Shown here: positions 31,581 to 45,900 of the stretch, piece by piece
Layout of the letters: every line of letters begins with the position of its first letter
Numbering within the stretch: the first letter of the stretch is position 1
Assembly (NCBI GenBank): GCA_000697355.1
Contig: JNEN01000810.1
Span: forward strand, 47,635 to 111,634
From: Syncephalastrum monosporum B8922
Lineage: Eukaryota > Mucoromycota > Mucoromycetes > Mucorales > Syncephalastraceae
Reading direction: 5' to 3'
DNA: 64,000 bases
Made by a program: the position numbers and the translations under genes
Notes under the pieces: generated by a model
What the model was told of the DNA's origin: nothing
The model's database searches: none
The model's input: the letters and a program-made list of their open reading frames with translations, nothing else

Positions 31581-34500
31581 TATATATATATGCTGATGAC
31601 AATATGATCTTGACGATGTCTAGCATACACATCAATGCATATCAGGATCCGATTAATGAGCACGGTGGTAGAAAGGCTGTGTGCGCTTATGAACGAAGAG
31701 AAAGGAAGTAATGATATGCATTAATTGACGTGCTGACGAGGAGAACATTATGTTTCTCGCACATTGACAGACTTGTGCTAGCCATATCACATCTACCTCT
31801 TAGTGTAAATCTCCAAACACAGAATTTTAGTGCATATGTATGTATAGAATAACACGAGGAATGCAATATTAGGGCTCCACTTTATGTTATGCGCAAGTAT
31901 ACTCAGACCGTGGTAATTTAACCTGTGGCGGTGAGTGTAATATACGTGCAACCTCAACATTTTGTTACCATGCAGCCTTGCTAAAAGAAGGGTATTACGT
32001 CTACAATGGAATGCTACTCGATTATTATGGTACAATGCTGGTGCTCCTCTTCAAATGGGTAAGGTGCCCGGTCCAGCACTTTTTATAAAGGCTCAGCCAG
32101 AACACCTTTCTGTTGTTGTGCAAAATCAAGAGACTGTCATACATGCTTTAAGTGGCGGGCGGATAGGCCAATCTGAGCTACATGCTCTTCTCCATCATCA
32201 TATGAGTGCTCACAATTTGCCTACCGAAACCTTAAACATCTGAACTTTAAGTGTCCATGTTTTGCTGTCATCGGCAATAAGTATTCCAATTTCGAGGGAA
32301 TTATAATATACGGACAACAATCTAATTAGTGGCAATACGTGCGCGCATTATTATTGGCTGACGTAGCTCCTCGCCAAGCCTGCTCGTCTTTGGCACGTTT
32401 TGCGTAGAGGTATCCATATTCCTTGTCAACTCTGCAGGAGATAAAATCTGCAGTCGTCTGGATCACGAATATCTTGTAGAGTCTGCCCATACGAGACTTT
32501 CCATCATGTGATACGCAAACGGAAGAACTTTTACGGCGAAGAGCCTACAACTGGGTAGTCACCCTTTTGTATGTTACAAACTTCTGTGCATCATCAGTGT
32601 GCACAAATATGACGTCTGAACTCCTTTAAAACAGAGAATACGAGTAAACTTTGCTTGTAATACAAGGTGGCTTACACGAGACAAAGGTGGCACAAAAATA
32701 AAGGATGCGAAATACAATCCTGTGATGCTCATACGGTCATGTGCGCAGTTTGCTCAAAGAAAAGTGCATCTCAGGTAGCATAACTCGAATATCTACTCAT
32801 CTGCCAAAGTTTATATATAAGTCTTATTTATCTGACTTTTTAAACAAAACCAACACGGATGTGCTCGGTTAAAATCATGCAACTGCAGAAACAACTTGGT
32901 ATATTTATGCCGGGTAAAGAGTTGCTCAGCACTACTTTCTAGTATACTGGCAGGCATGATTTTGGAGCCACAACTGCTAAGAAGGATTACCAGTTGTTTC
33001 TGTACATGTGCATGAATATGATACATGGGTAGATACCAGTTATGCGCGGGTGTTCGACAGGTTGCCCAGTAAGTCAGTAGCCCCGCTGGTCTATACTTTG
33101 ACACACACCCTACTTTTTTATTTTGTAAGGTTTTCCGTTTTACTAAAAACATATGCTAAGAGGGGCAGCAATATCAGTTTCAGTCTACTCGTAGCTCTAA
33201 GCTAAGCATGGGTAAGCTCTTTCAATGAAGAGTATACACATGTGCGCGTAGAGCTTATATAATTCCTGATCAATTAGGGTAATGGGGATCGTAGCGGTTG
33301 AATGCTTTTCAGCTCAACCATGTAAGCACACGACAAACATGTAAAGTGTGCCATACTACCACTTCCCGATTTCTGTTTCATTCAGTTATATACACATAGG
33401 CTTGTAACGTGTATCAAGCGCATGAAAATATCAGCAATAGAATACTATTTTTGCTCGTGTTAAAGAGAGAATCAGCGCATTACTGCTGGACAGGTATGCG
33501 TGGTGGAGCACATAAACGTCCTTCAAGCTGCGAGTGCGACAATACGTATGTATACAAATAAACCATTTATGTAGCTTCACCAAACGGAGGTTTACTTCAT
33601 ATCATGTATCATCTTTCTCACGATAGTTATATACATAAGATTCTATTTAGAAAAACAAGCAGTATCTTCGCCTCAATTTGTGCCTTTCATGTGCGGAGTA
33701 ACGAGAAGTGTCCGATTAAAGGACATTCGATTACGCACATGTGTGCTATAGCTATTAGAGCTACATGTATTGGACGGGACAAAAAGGGCGGTCTGACAAG
33801 AGCCCTTCATATATCTAGCGCAGGCGCTTACCAAATTCTTCGTGTTAGCTTCTAAGATTCCCTGTGTGAGTAGATGCACGCGACAAATCACATCAGACAT
33901 TCTTCTAGACATACTGGCCAGAGTCGCTGCTGGCTTGGGATGCTGATTTCGTCTGTATAGACGGCAACAAAAAGTAAATCAGGTGGTAGAGTGGCGTATT
34001 CCGAGGATAGAGCAGTAGGCTGAAACAGTCCTCCTTGGATAGGTATCGAAAAATAAATCTGTGTAGCATTTTTCCGTGCTTATGTGTATACGCGCACGAA
34101 ATGCGGGGGTGTGCTGCACTTGTTTACGTCGCCGTGAACCTTATTGGTGGGAAGAGAGCACAAAGCAAGAACGAGCAGTGCTCACGCGCATGCTCGCTTC
34201 TCTGTCTGCATTAAACGTTTGCCCACGGATCTACGTGCCATGTGCCGGGGGCTGTATTCGCAATAAGGACTGCGTGGCCATGTGGCTGCCCACTCATCAT
34301 GTCGAGGGAATTTGCTTGGTTGCGAGGATTTATCGTTGCATGAGAACATCATTTCATTTTATGGTGCGTACTGAGATTACCAGTTTGACGAACGAGAGCA
34401 TTTCGAAGTGAGTATTTGCGTAGGTAGAAAATTCGAGCAAAAAGCAAGAAAACTGGTTGGCGGTCGGGTTTGGATAGTAAACCACATGGTAACCTTAATA

Positions 34501-36121
34501 AAGAGACATGCCAAAAAAACCAGAGTAACATCGTCATTTGGGAAACGGGAAGATCATCCTGCGAAAACCAGGTACTACAACAAAAGACAGGGTGCACGCA
34601 CGAGTGTGTGTCTGGTTTCGAGATCGGCCTGCATTCAATAAATTTACAGAGGCGTGCATAAATTACGCGGATGGTGTTTTCAAGATACCCACCCCTCCCC
34701 CTCCTCGGCTTCCCATAATATCAAGGAAGAAAGATATGATTCATTGCCGATAGTAAACTATTTGTCGAGAAAGGAATGAGTTAATGACCCCAAGTGGAAT
34801 TGCAAACATGTATATGTGTATATGTATTTATGACCTCGGATCGGGATCCCAATACGCACTGACACGAAGCGTATGCACGCGTGCGCACTTGCTCCTTCGC
34901 GCATGTTTCTTACCATCATCGACACTTTCGAGAATAGCAGTATTGCTGAGGAAGAAGTAGAGCGGTGTTCGGACGTAGCCGACGCAAGAAGTTGAAAGCT
35001 CACAGAAATAGTAAAAAGCGGTTCTCACAAAATTCGATGACTAGTGCGTGTGAGGCTAGCTCGAAAATTCGGCGGGTGAATAAAGAAAAAAGCGAAATAT
35101 TTTGTATTGGTAGACAAGGGCGGGAGGAGGAGCACAGGCCTCTAAGAAAGGGCAAAACATAAGGCGAGAGATCAGGGACAGCTACATAACTACGCACAAT
35201 GAGAGCGAGAAAGGGGAATCAGTTTGGAGAGCACCAGAAGGGTATGAGCCCGCGGGGATCGACCGTCTCCTGGAGTTTCGGTGGTTGCATGTGACACCGG
35301 CCTGTGTAGCACGGTGTCACGCCAAGTAAGTGACTAACACATTTTGGGAAGTATTGAACGCAGAGACAAAAACGTTGCAGAAGAGGAGACGATAAAAGCA
35401 GAGCGAGAAAATACAAGGAGGCGGGACCGCGGGGCTTAGAATAGCATGGTAGGTAGAATGATTGATTGAGATGAAAGGGGCGGGAAAGATAAAGTTCTAA
35501 AAAAGTAACATGTTTATATTCCAATAAAAAAGAAGAAAAGAGAAGAAGAATGAGAGCGGAACGACAAGATAAGAAAATAACAAACGTAGCAAGTAAGAAG
35601 GCAGAGAGTATGGAGGTGCTTATGGATGGATCGAGTAACAGTGGCAAAGGAGGGGAATGCTGTAATAGAGAGAGTATGCCGAGAACAATGGTAGGGCCCC
35701 TGCTTTGGGAAAGGATAAAAAGGTGAGGTATAAGTTCGCCACGTGGGGATGCTGGAAAGAATAAAGAAAGCGTGGTATATTATAGCCTAAGAGAGGGTAT
35801 GCATGTATGTAAAAGAAAAAAAAGAGAAAAAAGAAAGTACAGCGTGCACCCGCTCGTAACACCGCCTTTTTTTGGTACTAACCTCACTGGACAAAAGACC
35901 TCGCACGCTCCCCGTTGAGTGGAAAGGAAACGCCCATTTTTTTCTCTTTCGACTCCTTTCTTCTCTCTCTTGCTTGTCTCTATAACCTTTTTTGCTTTTC
36001 CTCCAACCCCTTGTTGACACTTTTCGTTGTAACCTCTCACCTCTTTAATCCCTCAGTCGTAACGATCTTATCTCCACTCTGCCCCTCATTTGGCGAGATC
36101 CCAAGACGACACACTTGCGCA
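31581..36121. other. Gene-poor region right of the repeat nest
   Basis: About 4.5 kb with no supportable gene. Frames at 31962-32243 (+) and 34076-34411 (+) look partly protein-like but have no motif, splice logic or conserved neighbour. A 9-bp stem inverted repeat (GTGACACCG/CGGTGTCAC) sits at about 35291-35316. From about 35000 to 35880 the plus strand is strongly purine-rich and from 35930 to 36115 pyrimidine-rich. The latter is the leader of the phosphodiesterase gene. Confidence 0.4.
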
Positions 36122-38993
36122 ATGGACCCCTCTCGCTGTTCCGTTGTCATATCTTATTACCCTGCCCCAAGACCTTTTACGATCGACGGCAATCACGACA
36201 ATGCAACAAACCCTAGCCCTGAATACTTGAATGACCTTCAACAAGTCTTTGGTCAAGGTATATTTTATTTTCTTTTCTTTGTATTTTCGTTTTCTTCCTT
36301 TTATCTTCGGCCGGTCCAGACCTACAGTACCATGACAACCACCGTAGATACTATACTTAATGAAGAACAACACATTCATGTTTCTAATCACACTACTCAT
36401 AGTTGTCTTACATACGAACGCAGCAGACGCTGTCGAAGAGACGAAACAACTGAGCAAACTCACGCCTACGCTTCTTCTCCTCGATCTCGATACCGCCACA
36501 CCCGATATGATCGCAGACAACGACGATTTGGACGACGACGATACCGTATATACCCCCTCCTGCTCTTCTTCCTGCTCAAGTGCCTCCTGGGCCACCCCAA
36601 CTAGTGCCCGCATTAGAAAGATATCCCGCGAGCTCGATGCTCCCGTCATTGGTACTATTATTGCTACTATGATTACCATATATAACCCGTTCTTTCTTCT
36701 CAACAACCCGCGCTTTCTTTTGTACAGCCTGTTCCTCCAACGACAATCCCTGCTTCATGCTCGACTGTGTTCACGCAGGTGCGGCAGATTACGTCGTGAA
36801 ACCTCTCCGTATGGATGTCATTAAGACGATGTTCCTGGTAAGTTTACCCGCCTATCTCTTTTTTTTTCCTCTGTGATGCACCCTGCATAACCACATCTTT
36901 GCTCTAGAAATTGCACCGATGCCGACCCGATTTGAAAATGCACGACGCAGCTCACGGATCGTCCTCTTCTGACAATGTCCTCTCTACAGTCTCCACTCTC
37001 TGCCCTGAGGACGACGACATGCACCAGCGCATCAAAGATATCTTCAATAGAGATGTTCGGTAATTTGTTTTTTTCCATGTTTTTGTTGTATCAGGTCGTA
37101 TCTCGAGAAAATTTTCAACGCTGACGAGGTTTCTTTTTTTCTTAGATTCACTAAATCCGTCATGGACATCTACGCTAATCCTGTCGTTGTTCCGCCCCGT
37201 CCAAAATATCGGGGATTGCCTTCGTATGTAACTTAAAAAAGCGCGGGCCACCCCCATTCGTCTTCTACATCCAACTCTCACACATATGCTCATTTTCTTT
37301 TAAATAGAGAACGTGCTGTAATCCTCAAGCACAAGGTCTCCTCCTGGGACTTTAGCCCCTTTGACCTGAGCCACGATGACCTCATTCACTGCACCTGCAT
37401 GATTTTTGAGCAAGTCCTCTTGTTGCCTGAGCTTGCCTACATGTCCATCTCTCAAGGTAAGCGCTTTCTTGTTTTGCTTCGCCCCTGTGTCACGACCCTC
37501 CCACAATTAACATTGCGTAACGCATCCAGACCAATTGTACGACTTCATCACTGATCTTTCAAACGCCTACCTGGACGCGAATCCCTATCACAACTTTGCT
37601 CATGCTGTCGACGTTTTGCAATGCCTGTACTACTTTTTGTGTCAGCTCAATCTCCTTCCTCTCATTGACCGTGCCAGTCACACCACGCAGCCTAAAGTAC
37701 ACCCGAAACCTCAAGATTTGCTACGACCCAATGACATATTTGCGTTGCTGATCGCAGCCATCGGTCACGACGCAGGCCACCCTGGTGTAAACAATCTCTT
37801 TCTCGTAAGCATTTGCCCAGAACGCTTTTGTTGAAATTTTTTTGTCACGCGACAAATCCGAAAGATGGCGTGCAGCAGACTCATTTAATCCTCCCTTTAT
37901 TTCAGATCAATTCGGCTGCTCCCTTGGCTCTCCTTTATAACGACCGCTCTGTCCTTGAAAGCTTCCATTCTATGACACTTTTTCATATAATCAAGAAGCA
38001 TGGCCTTGATCAGATAGGCGGTGGCCCGGGTTCACCGGGCTATCAAGGTATGTTAGGATACCGCAAACCAAATTTATCAGTCTCTCTTACTGACTATGCC
38101 TGCCAGCCTTCCGCAAAACTGTTGTTACCAGCATACTTGCGACTGATATGTCGCTGCACGCCGATTATGTCAAGCAGATCAATTCTCATGCATTTCGGAT
38201 ATCGGGATCAGAAAATGACAATGAGAATGGCCGTCTTTTGCTCTGTAGTGCGCTGATCAAGTGTGCAGACATTAGCAATGTGGTACGTTGCGCACCTTTT
38301 GACATAGACATGTTCTTTGTACTGATAGCAGTATGTTAGACACGTCCCTTCCTGCGTGCTGCCAAGTGGGCTGAGCTCCTCGTACAGGAGTCTGTCTGTC
38401 AAGGCGACCTGGAACGTACACTCGGTCTACCCAGTCTGCCTTTAAACGATCGCGAGAAGGTGGTTTTGGAAGACTCCCAAATCGGTTTCATTCGTTTCGT
38501 GGCTCTCGAATTGTTTGAAAATGTGCGCGAGATTCTACCTGGTACGTGAATGAAGTTACTATGTCGTCCGTATTCTGAACAAGCGAAATTAGAACTGTCC
38601 TTTACCGTCGATTGCATCCGCGAGAATCTGATCCGATGGGAAAACCGGAAAAATGCAACGCACGATTCAGGTGTCGCCAGTTTGGGTGAAGACGAGGAGG
38701 AAGAGGAGGAAGAACTCGAAGTGAAAGAGGAAATCACGGTTGAAGCAGGCAGCAAACGTCGAAGCAACAGTCTCGATTACCATGCGCAAGCAGTAGAAGT
38801 GCTGAGGAAACGGCTATCTCTCGACACAAGCCATAAAGAGGATGGAGGCGAATTTACCAAATTACCCAGCATGCCTACCGTTGCTCTGCAAAGTTACGAT
38901 GGACATCATGCTCACCGTCACCACGCTGAACATCACGAGTACGCCGGCCCAGACGGACCAAGTCCTGTCTACTGCCAATGCACGATCCAGTGA
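36122..38993 (+). CDS. cAMP phosphodiesterase with N-terminal receiver-like domain
   Basis: Class I cyclic-nucleotide phosphodiesterase (HD-type) that lowers cAMP. Start ATG 36122. Intron 1 (36257-36408) gives FGQVVLHTNAADAVEETKQL, then LLLLDLDTATPDM with the phospho-acceptor Asp position. Intron 2 gives PVIACSSNDNPC and AGAADYVVKPLR: the Ser and Lys positions of a response-regulator receiver. The usual N-terminal acidic pair is absent (VVISYYPAP instead), so it may be a degenerate receiver. The catalytic part has HNFAHAVDVLQ, GHDAGHPGVNN and LIKCADISN metal-binding motifs. The tail is acidic, then His-rich. About 10 introns. Dictyostelium RegA and animal PDE8 share the receiver-plus-PDE order; I infer a similar control point. 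Confidence 0.9.
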
Positions 38994-39500
38994 AGGAACA
39001 TAACACCCTCCTTCAACTTACTGCATTGTGACGTACCCGACCCGAACCACGCCAAACTTACAGGATATACTTTCGCACATCACACACGTACATCCGCAAA
39101 CACACTCTCACACATACGCACAACTCCCACCACGAAGCATTACACATTGATCCCTTTTCTCCCTGCTGCATTCATCATTTCATATCCCCTTGTACTTCTT
39201 TTACTCATCCATCATTGTACAAATTCCCCTACCTGTCATATGTACAAGTATTGGCTCCTTCCCCCCAATGCACGCGTTCTTGTTTGTATAGAAGAAAAAT
39301 AGATTTACGCTTACAAGAAAATACAATTTGGGTGGGCGAAAAGCAAACGAAAAGCGATGGAAAGAGATCATAGAGAGCATAGTAAAAGAAAGGAAGGGTA
39401 AGCAATCATACATCGTGGGGCATATGCACAGAAAGGAAAACGCTGAAGGCTCCTGAGAGAAAAAAATAAGGGACGAAAGCAAAGTAGTAAGGAAAGCAAA

Positions 39501-42500
39501 CTAGTAAAGGTACTGGTAAATATGATTCGTTTTGTGAATGACAGTCCCGTTTCCCAAAACCAGCAGGATGTGAACGGGATCGGTGTTCTCTTCGGGGCTG
39601 TCAGGTATGCGGCATAAAAGAAGCTCGCGACCACGGTATTCAACGTGGGGAGAACGGACCGTGCCAAACCAGACTTGCAGGTCACGTGAGAAGTTTTCCC
39701 CGTGAAGCGATAGTGTCGAGGGATCCCGACCGGAAACAGTATAATGGGACAGGTATGGAAAGCGTTCAACAATAGGACTGTTGGGTTGAAGGGGCTGGTC
39801 TGGAGCCCAAAATTTGTAGTTAGCGCAATCTAGAATAAAAAAGAAATTAACTTTGTAGATATTCGCAATGGGCACCTTACCTGTGCCGACGATAGTCCAG
39901 ACAGCCGCATCCGACACATCTTCGGACCAATAGGCGCCGAGCTGAGAGACAGAGAGGCGGCGGCCCTGGTTGTAAGAAACATCAGGCACGCCACCCAAAC
40001 TGTTGACACGACGGCGAAATAGGAGCGGATTCTCTTCCATCATGAAGGTTTCATCGGATGAGACACGGCGCTTGCGTACGGCACGGCCAGTGTCATGGGA
40101 AGTGCCCTCCCCCCAGGAGATGCCGGCGTTGGGTGGCATAGGCGAGATCGGCCGACGAGGCTCGAGCGTTTTGTGCATACCGACCATATCGTTTAGGCAG
40201 GCCAGGTACGTGACGGGATGAGCTGCACGCGGCATGGGACCTATCGTAGGCGATGAAGCATCGGGTGGATGATAGGCAGGATCCTGGACGATCTGAAGTG
40301 CGACTTTGTGGAGCTGCGAGACCGGATCGCCCAAACACTCGTCGCCAAATTCGCCACCGCCGCCCATGATCTCTGGGGAATCCAACGCAGCTCGTGCGCC
40401 ACCCATAACCGTCGAAGCCTTGTCGATCTTACGAATTATCATTACTGGACTGACAAGGCCGGTAGTGAGACACTGCAAGACAATGTGCTGGTTGTAGTGG
40501 ATGGGGATGGGTTGGTTGGCTGTGCTGCGAAGAGCGATAGCGGGGGGTGGTGGGTGAGAGACAGCACTCTGCTGGGGACGGCCCTGATGTTGGTGATGCT
40601 CGGGTGCGTCGTCGGTGGGGGAGCGCGAGGTGTCAACAATCCAAATCACGAAGGGGTCCCAGCTGGTGGTACGTGCAACGAAGCAGGTACCACCCCCATT
40701 CGGTTCGTCAGACATGAAGCCTGGTACGGCAAAAGTGGACTGCCCGCACGAGACACCGAGATATTTGGTGGATACAGTTTGGGACCGGATGCGATTGAAC
40801 AACGAGACAGTCGTACCATGGTGAATGCATACTTGACGGTCCTTTTCTCACTTAGTCTACAGTCTGCGTGAAATCAGCCAAACTTACACTCCATGTTTTT
40901 GACGCTCTGTCGCTTCTTGCTTGGCTTGCTGATCACCTTAATACCGCGACTGGCAAGCGTACCCAGTAAGGCAGCGTTCCCGAGCTGGATGCGGACGAGG
41001 CATTCGACCCTCTTGCGCTTCTCATCCGCATCGTTAATGAAGAGATTCTTGGATACACAACGCCCGGCGGCAATGATTTGATCGCGTTGCTCACGCGCCC
41101 AATCCAAACCTTGTTGGACCTGTTGCGTCTGGTGGTGCTCCTCGTTTGGTTTGGCAAGCGCGGGTTGCCCTGTGTGACCGATCACGGTCCCTTGAGACGT
41201 ATACCATTCGACTTGGCCTGACTGCTGATAATGACTGCTCTCGCCTGAAATGCCTACTGTTAGTCGAGGCGGATTTTCTTTGTTCTGGCTCCACCATGAG
41301 GAGCCGATCAAGATGGCTGTAGGAGGCGGGCACAAGAATCTAAATTGATCATGACGTAGTGAGTGATGGATCATACAGAGAGACCCCCCGCACATTTGTT
41401 CTGGAGAAAACTTTAAATTTTCAGTTACCTCTTCTCGGTGCCGTAGCTCTTTTGTGCCACCTTGCTAGTGAGGATCATGACTGTTTTCTCGCCCATAGCC
41501 ACAGGATCGGAAGCGTGCAGGTAGTTGTTTATTAACGGCTGAAGCCGTGCCTCGCTCGCCTGAGCCTGAGCTAAGCGCGAAGAAGCAAGCGAGGCTTTGA
41601 GCATGCGATGGTCCAGAAACCGCGGCTCATTGCCGTCTTCGTCAGTTTCGGGGATCGTGGGAGTTAAACGCGAATGACCCAAGCGCGGGATCGAAGTCGT
41701 GGTACTGCTGCTGTTCGAACTGAAGCCGGGTGCGGGCGAAGAAGGCGATTCAGGGGGCGATAGAGCAGACCCGCTCGAAGACAGATAGTACGGATAGTGC
41801 TGCAATGATGACTGGCGCGACCGTCCTTGGTGTTGCTAATAGTGTAGCGCGTGTGTGATAGTACGTGTGTCCTGCAAGTTAGCCCCAGTGGTTTTTTTTT
41901 CTTTGGTTTTCCAAAATGGGTACGTACCACCGCTTCACTCGAAAAGGAAGGGTGCGCAAAATCGGGCGCAGGAGTGAAGGTATGGCTGCCGCTTGCGTTG
42001 TGGCTGCTGTGCTGCTGGTAAGTATGGCTGCCTTCCATTGGCTCGTTCAGCCGCATGGACGCTGTCTCGAGCGACCTATCATCTTCCTGGAGAGACTCGA
42101 GGAAACTCGGCGAGAAAAAAGCAGGCGTTCCGGGTGTGAAAGGGGGGCCCGCTGTATCGTGGTCTGGGTGGTGCTGCTGGTGGTGATGCTCGTGTGGACT
42201 GGAGCTTAGGTTTGGCTGCTGCAGAGCAGAAGGGGCTGTAGCGGGATCGGCGATGGAGCCGCCTCCTCCCATCCACGAGTGGATCAACTGAGGCTGGTGA
42301 CGTTCGTGTATGGCACCAAAGTCACCGAGGTGCAATGGCTCCCTGCTGTGTGCGTTTCTGTTTGCTGTGTGGGGTAACGTGGGAAGACCGTATGAAAGGC
42401 CACCCACATCTTGCCTCTCGCCTGCATCGTGGTGCTGGACCGCATCCTGGCTAGATGGATGCTCGTCGTGGAAGCCATTAGGAGCAGCAGAGGACTGCTG

Positions 42501-42941
42501 CATAAAGTCGAACCCGATCGGCTGAGGATGATGGGACCCTGACGTGAGCAGCGTATTGTCTGTGTTTGATGATGATGAAGAGGCAGAGCCCAAGAGGCCG
42601 CTGTCTAGTCCTGAAGGTACGCCAGTGCCTTCCTGCCCTGCTCTTGCCCCACCAACACTTCCTCCTCTTTCTGTGGCTGCTGCCGCTGGACCATTGGTCC
42701 GACTCTCGAAAGAATTTTGAGGATCCAGAAACGAGCTTAGCTCTGACCATTCGGCTTTATACACGGGCCAACTCAGCCCACTCGTATCCGTAGTTGTTGC
42801 TGTATTTGCAGCGGTAAAGCCAGCAGCCGCAGTACTGACATTAAGCTCTTGCGCGTGCGGGTCTTGTTTTCGTTTTCGACTGGTGGGTGGCGTTTGTGTA
42901 GAAAAGCCAATGGGCTCACCTCGGTCGGAAGGGTCAGCCAT
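39501..42941 (-). CDS. CSL-family transcription factor (Su(H)/RBPJ/Cbf11-like)
   Basis: DNA-binding factor of the CBF1/Su(H)/LAG-1 family, which binds GTGGGAA-like sites; fungal members act without Notch. ATG 42941 starts MADPSDRGEPIGFSTQTPPT; a long disordered Gln/His/Ser-rich region follows (to about 41930). The Rel-like N-domain begins at VAQKSYGTEKR and RFLCPPPTAILIG, followed by GRCVSKNLFINDADEKRKRV. The beta-trefoil carries VSLFNRIRSQTVSTKYLGV. The C-terminal TIG domain ends with GRELLLCRIPDSPE and NHIYQYLY (stop TAG 39503-39501). One intron of about 51 nt near 39838-39888 is a multiple of three without a stop; removing it restores WTIVGTDCANYKFW, the family pattern. Convergent with the phosphodiesterase gene, about 500 bp apart. 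Confidence 0.9.
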
Positions 42942-45900
42942 AATGAAAAGAAAGAACAAGAAAGGACAAAAACTGCAAAAGTGCGGGGAAGTTACCCGCT
43001 GTGCCTTGTTGCGTGAGTGCGCAATTCGCGCTTGCGGGTGTTCAAAGAGGTGACGACCTTCCCCGCTTGAACCCAATTCAGGTCTGTGTTGCATCACAGA
43101 TCGCCCTTTTCCTTCTGTTGTTGACTGCCACAGAAAGAAGTTTCCCGCCTTTTACCGTGAATTTGATGCGCGTATACGGCGTGGTAGCTGTGTGTTTGCC
43201 TGTGAACTGACTTTCTCTTTTTCTTTTTATTTTCCTGGCCGAAATAAATCGTCTTACAAAAGCAAAAAGTTTTTGGTAGCTGTATTGCTGTTAGATCACA
43301 CCCGTAAATAGGGATTCAGATATAGTCAAAGCTCAGAAGTGGGGACAGTTTATAACTTGACTTGTTGCACAGTCGCACATACATATGCGTCGTGGGCGTT
43401 GAAACACCATCACCCAAGCACGGTCATGATTTTTTTTATTTCTGTCGGCCCTGATGCCCAAAAATACACGACCGCCTGGCTCAGATACACCAATCATCAT
43501 ACTATGGACCGATGAAAGGTGATCACCCTGCCGAGTGATTAGCCGTCATAATGTCTCATAAGGAATGGTATATCTTCCAACGAGCTCGTGACCCAAACAG
43601 AAATACTCGACAACCATCATCGGAAACTTTGTTGCCCGCGCCCAGCCAATACGCCTTTGCAGAAACTCCAGATGTCGCTCGCTCGACTTGCTCATTGTAT
43701 GCCTTCATTGTGGATCTCGCGTGCACTAAATGGAGTACAAACAGCTACCCGTTATTTTTTGGATTCGGCTTGCTTTCTTCCCTTTATGTTTCTCCTCTTT
43801 TACAGATCAATAACGCAAAACTGGTCTGGTTAGTAAGATGAAGCTCCGTATCACATGCAGCAAACCCATTTGTTGCCACTTGGCGCTCCAAGTCCCACAT
43901 TCACACACTCGTGCAATCCATTCCACGTCACTCCATATATGCCGATACTCCTGTATAAGCATCGTCAGGGCGGTGTATAGAACGGTAACTGACAGGTTAC
44001 CATAACGCTATGCGAGTTTCATCAGGCGACAGCGTTTGGCAACAGAAGACGTGCATCACCACTTTACCTGAAGTCTTCCGATGCCATGGACGGTGCGTCG
44101 TAAATAAATGAACAGGTGATGTTTCTCCCTGGGGCTTTCCTTAAAAACCTCTTTGAAAAAATGCTCTCTTTTGTGATGACGGCATATGGACATTACCAGA
44201 CCAGAGCCTTCATATGTCATTGGCCAATATCAAATTTTGCTTTCATATTGATAAGCATTGCATGAGGAGTCGTCCAGGGTTTGTTCGACCCTGTAAATTC
44301 TCATGACCTTTGTGCCATGTATGCAATATGGCCGTAAGACAGCCTGGGCCGAGTAATATTCAGCGCTAAAAGTGCTCTATTTGCCGATTTCCACGCGCAT
44401 CTTGCTTTGGATATCAACCTTTGCTCGAAACAACTATCTTGCTCCACGACGGCTTTCATAGCTGAGCACTCGAAATACCTTTCACAGTGAGATTAAGATT
44501 GTTTTCTCGAACATCATGTGACAATGGTAGGGTGAGACATTACCACATTACCTAGCAAAAGCAATGACCAATAGGAAAGTGGTTTTTGCTGATTGCTCCA
44601 TGCATAAGATGTCTCGTGATTTATACGTGGCGGACATGTAAGAAAAAGGCTCAAATACTGCCCGACAAACGACAGAAACAGAGCAGCTGCTGTCGCGATG
44701 CCCACGCGGTCGCAAGTCCGCAAAGCCCCCAAGTACATCATCTTCCACTCTGGTATAATCAGCTACTCACTATAGAGTGTCCTACGTCTATCAGGTACGT
44801 AGTAGCTCTTGCACTAATGAATCATCCGTTGCATATGTGCACACTGTACTTCTCGACTGTAACACATTAATGTGATCTCATCCTGCAACGCCGCACTGTC
44901 AAAAGTGTACCCGGTAACCGAATGTCACTGCATTCTCGGCTATGAGTGATCCGGCATCTCTAGACTATATAGCCACCTGATATTATAATGATCTGATTGC
45001 ATATCAGAATTTAGGACTTAACACGCGCACCTTGGCTACTTTGTCTATTACTTGAAATGTTTATCATTCGCTTGGCAGCAGAGAGAAAATCCACTATCCA
45101 GTTAACTTAAACTAGCCTATCGAGATTCATTCTAAAGTCAGTTGGTAGTTCGACTGAAGTGCACTTTCTACATACCTACGGCAGAGCCGGGTTCGTTATT
45201 GATCGCGCAAGCCGGCGGGCCGCCGTCTCATCTAACTAACATGCCCGTGGAGGGCACGCGTATAATTCCTTTTGTCAAACCCATGTCTTAGGATATCTTC
45301 ATATAATTCGAATCACTTACCATGATGGGTGGGGCTGAAAGACATTTGGTTATATGCCTGTAATAAAAGGTTTAAACTACTACCGGCTTCTACCATAGGC
45401 TAGGGCGGAGAAGGAGGACAAAGGAGGGGGGACAAGGGATGTAGGACAAAGCAAGGAGGACAAAAGGAACGGAAAGGAAAAGGAGCGGACCTGACATCAA
45501 ATATGTTAACATGTTTCAGTTTCTTATTTAGTGCAGCTCACTTACATACAGAGGGAAAAAAACAGGAAAAAAATCTATGGGCGGGAGGGTGCGAGCGGAA
45601 GAAAGGAAGAGAGACACAAACGGGAGAGAAGACGGGAGGAGAAGAAAAGGTAATACGACAAGCTACGTATACGCTATGTTAACGATGTCCAATGTATTAT
45701 ATTTTTAACGCGACGACTTACTATCATGCACACCGGTGCATGGACAAGCAATCGGTGGCCGAAGGACTTGAGGGGAAGGAGAGTGCAAAATAACCAGGGT
45801 TCTGAATACCGTAGGTAGCACCAAACCAGACCCAGTGTGGTACCATGATTTCTTTGAGAAGTTGTCGTTGCGTTCCGTCGTTATACAACAGAAATGCCTG

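Noticed and set aside
31962..32243. 93-codon plus-strand frame with protein-like C-terminal half
   Set aside because: No motif, no start context, no splice partner; possibly a relic, but not supportable as a gene.
34076..34411. Cys-rich 111-codon frame
   Set aside because: Irregular Cys spacing, no family pattern and no introns in an intron-rich genome.
44262..44282. TTCGA-containing hairpin resembling a T-arm
   Set aside because: Loop is too long and no other tRNA arms are present.
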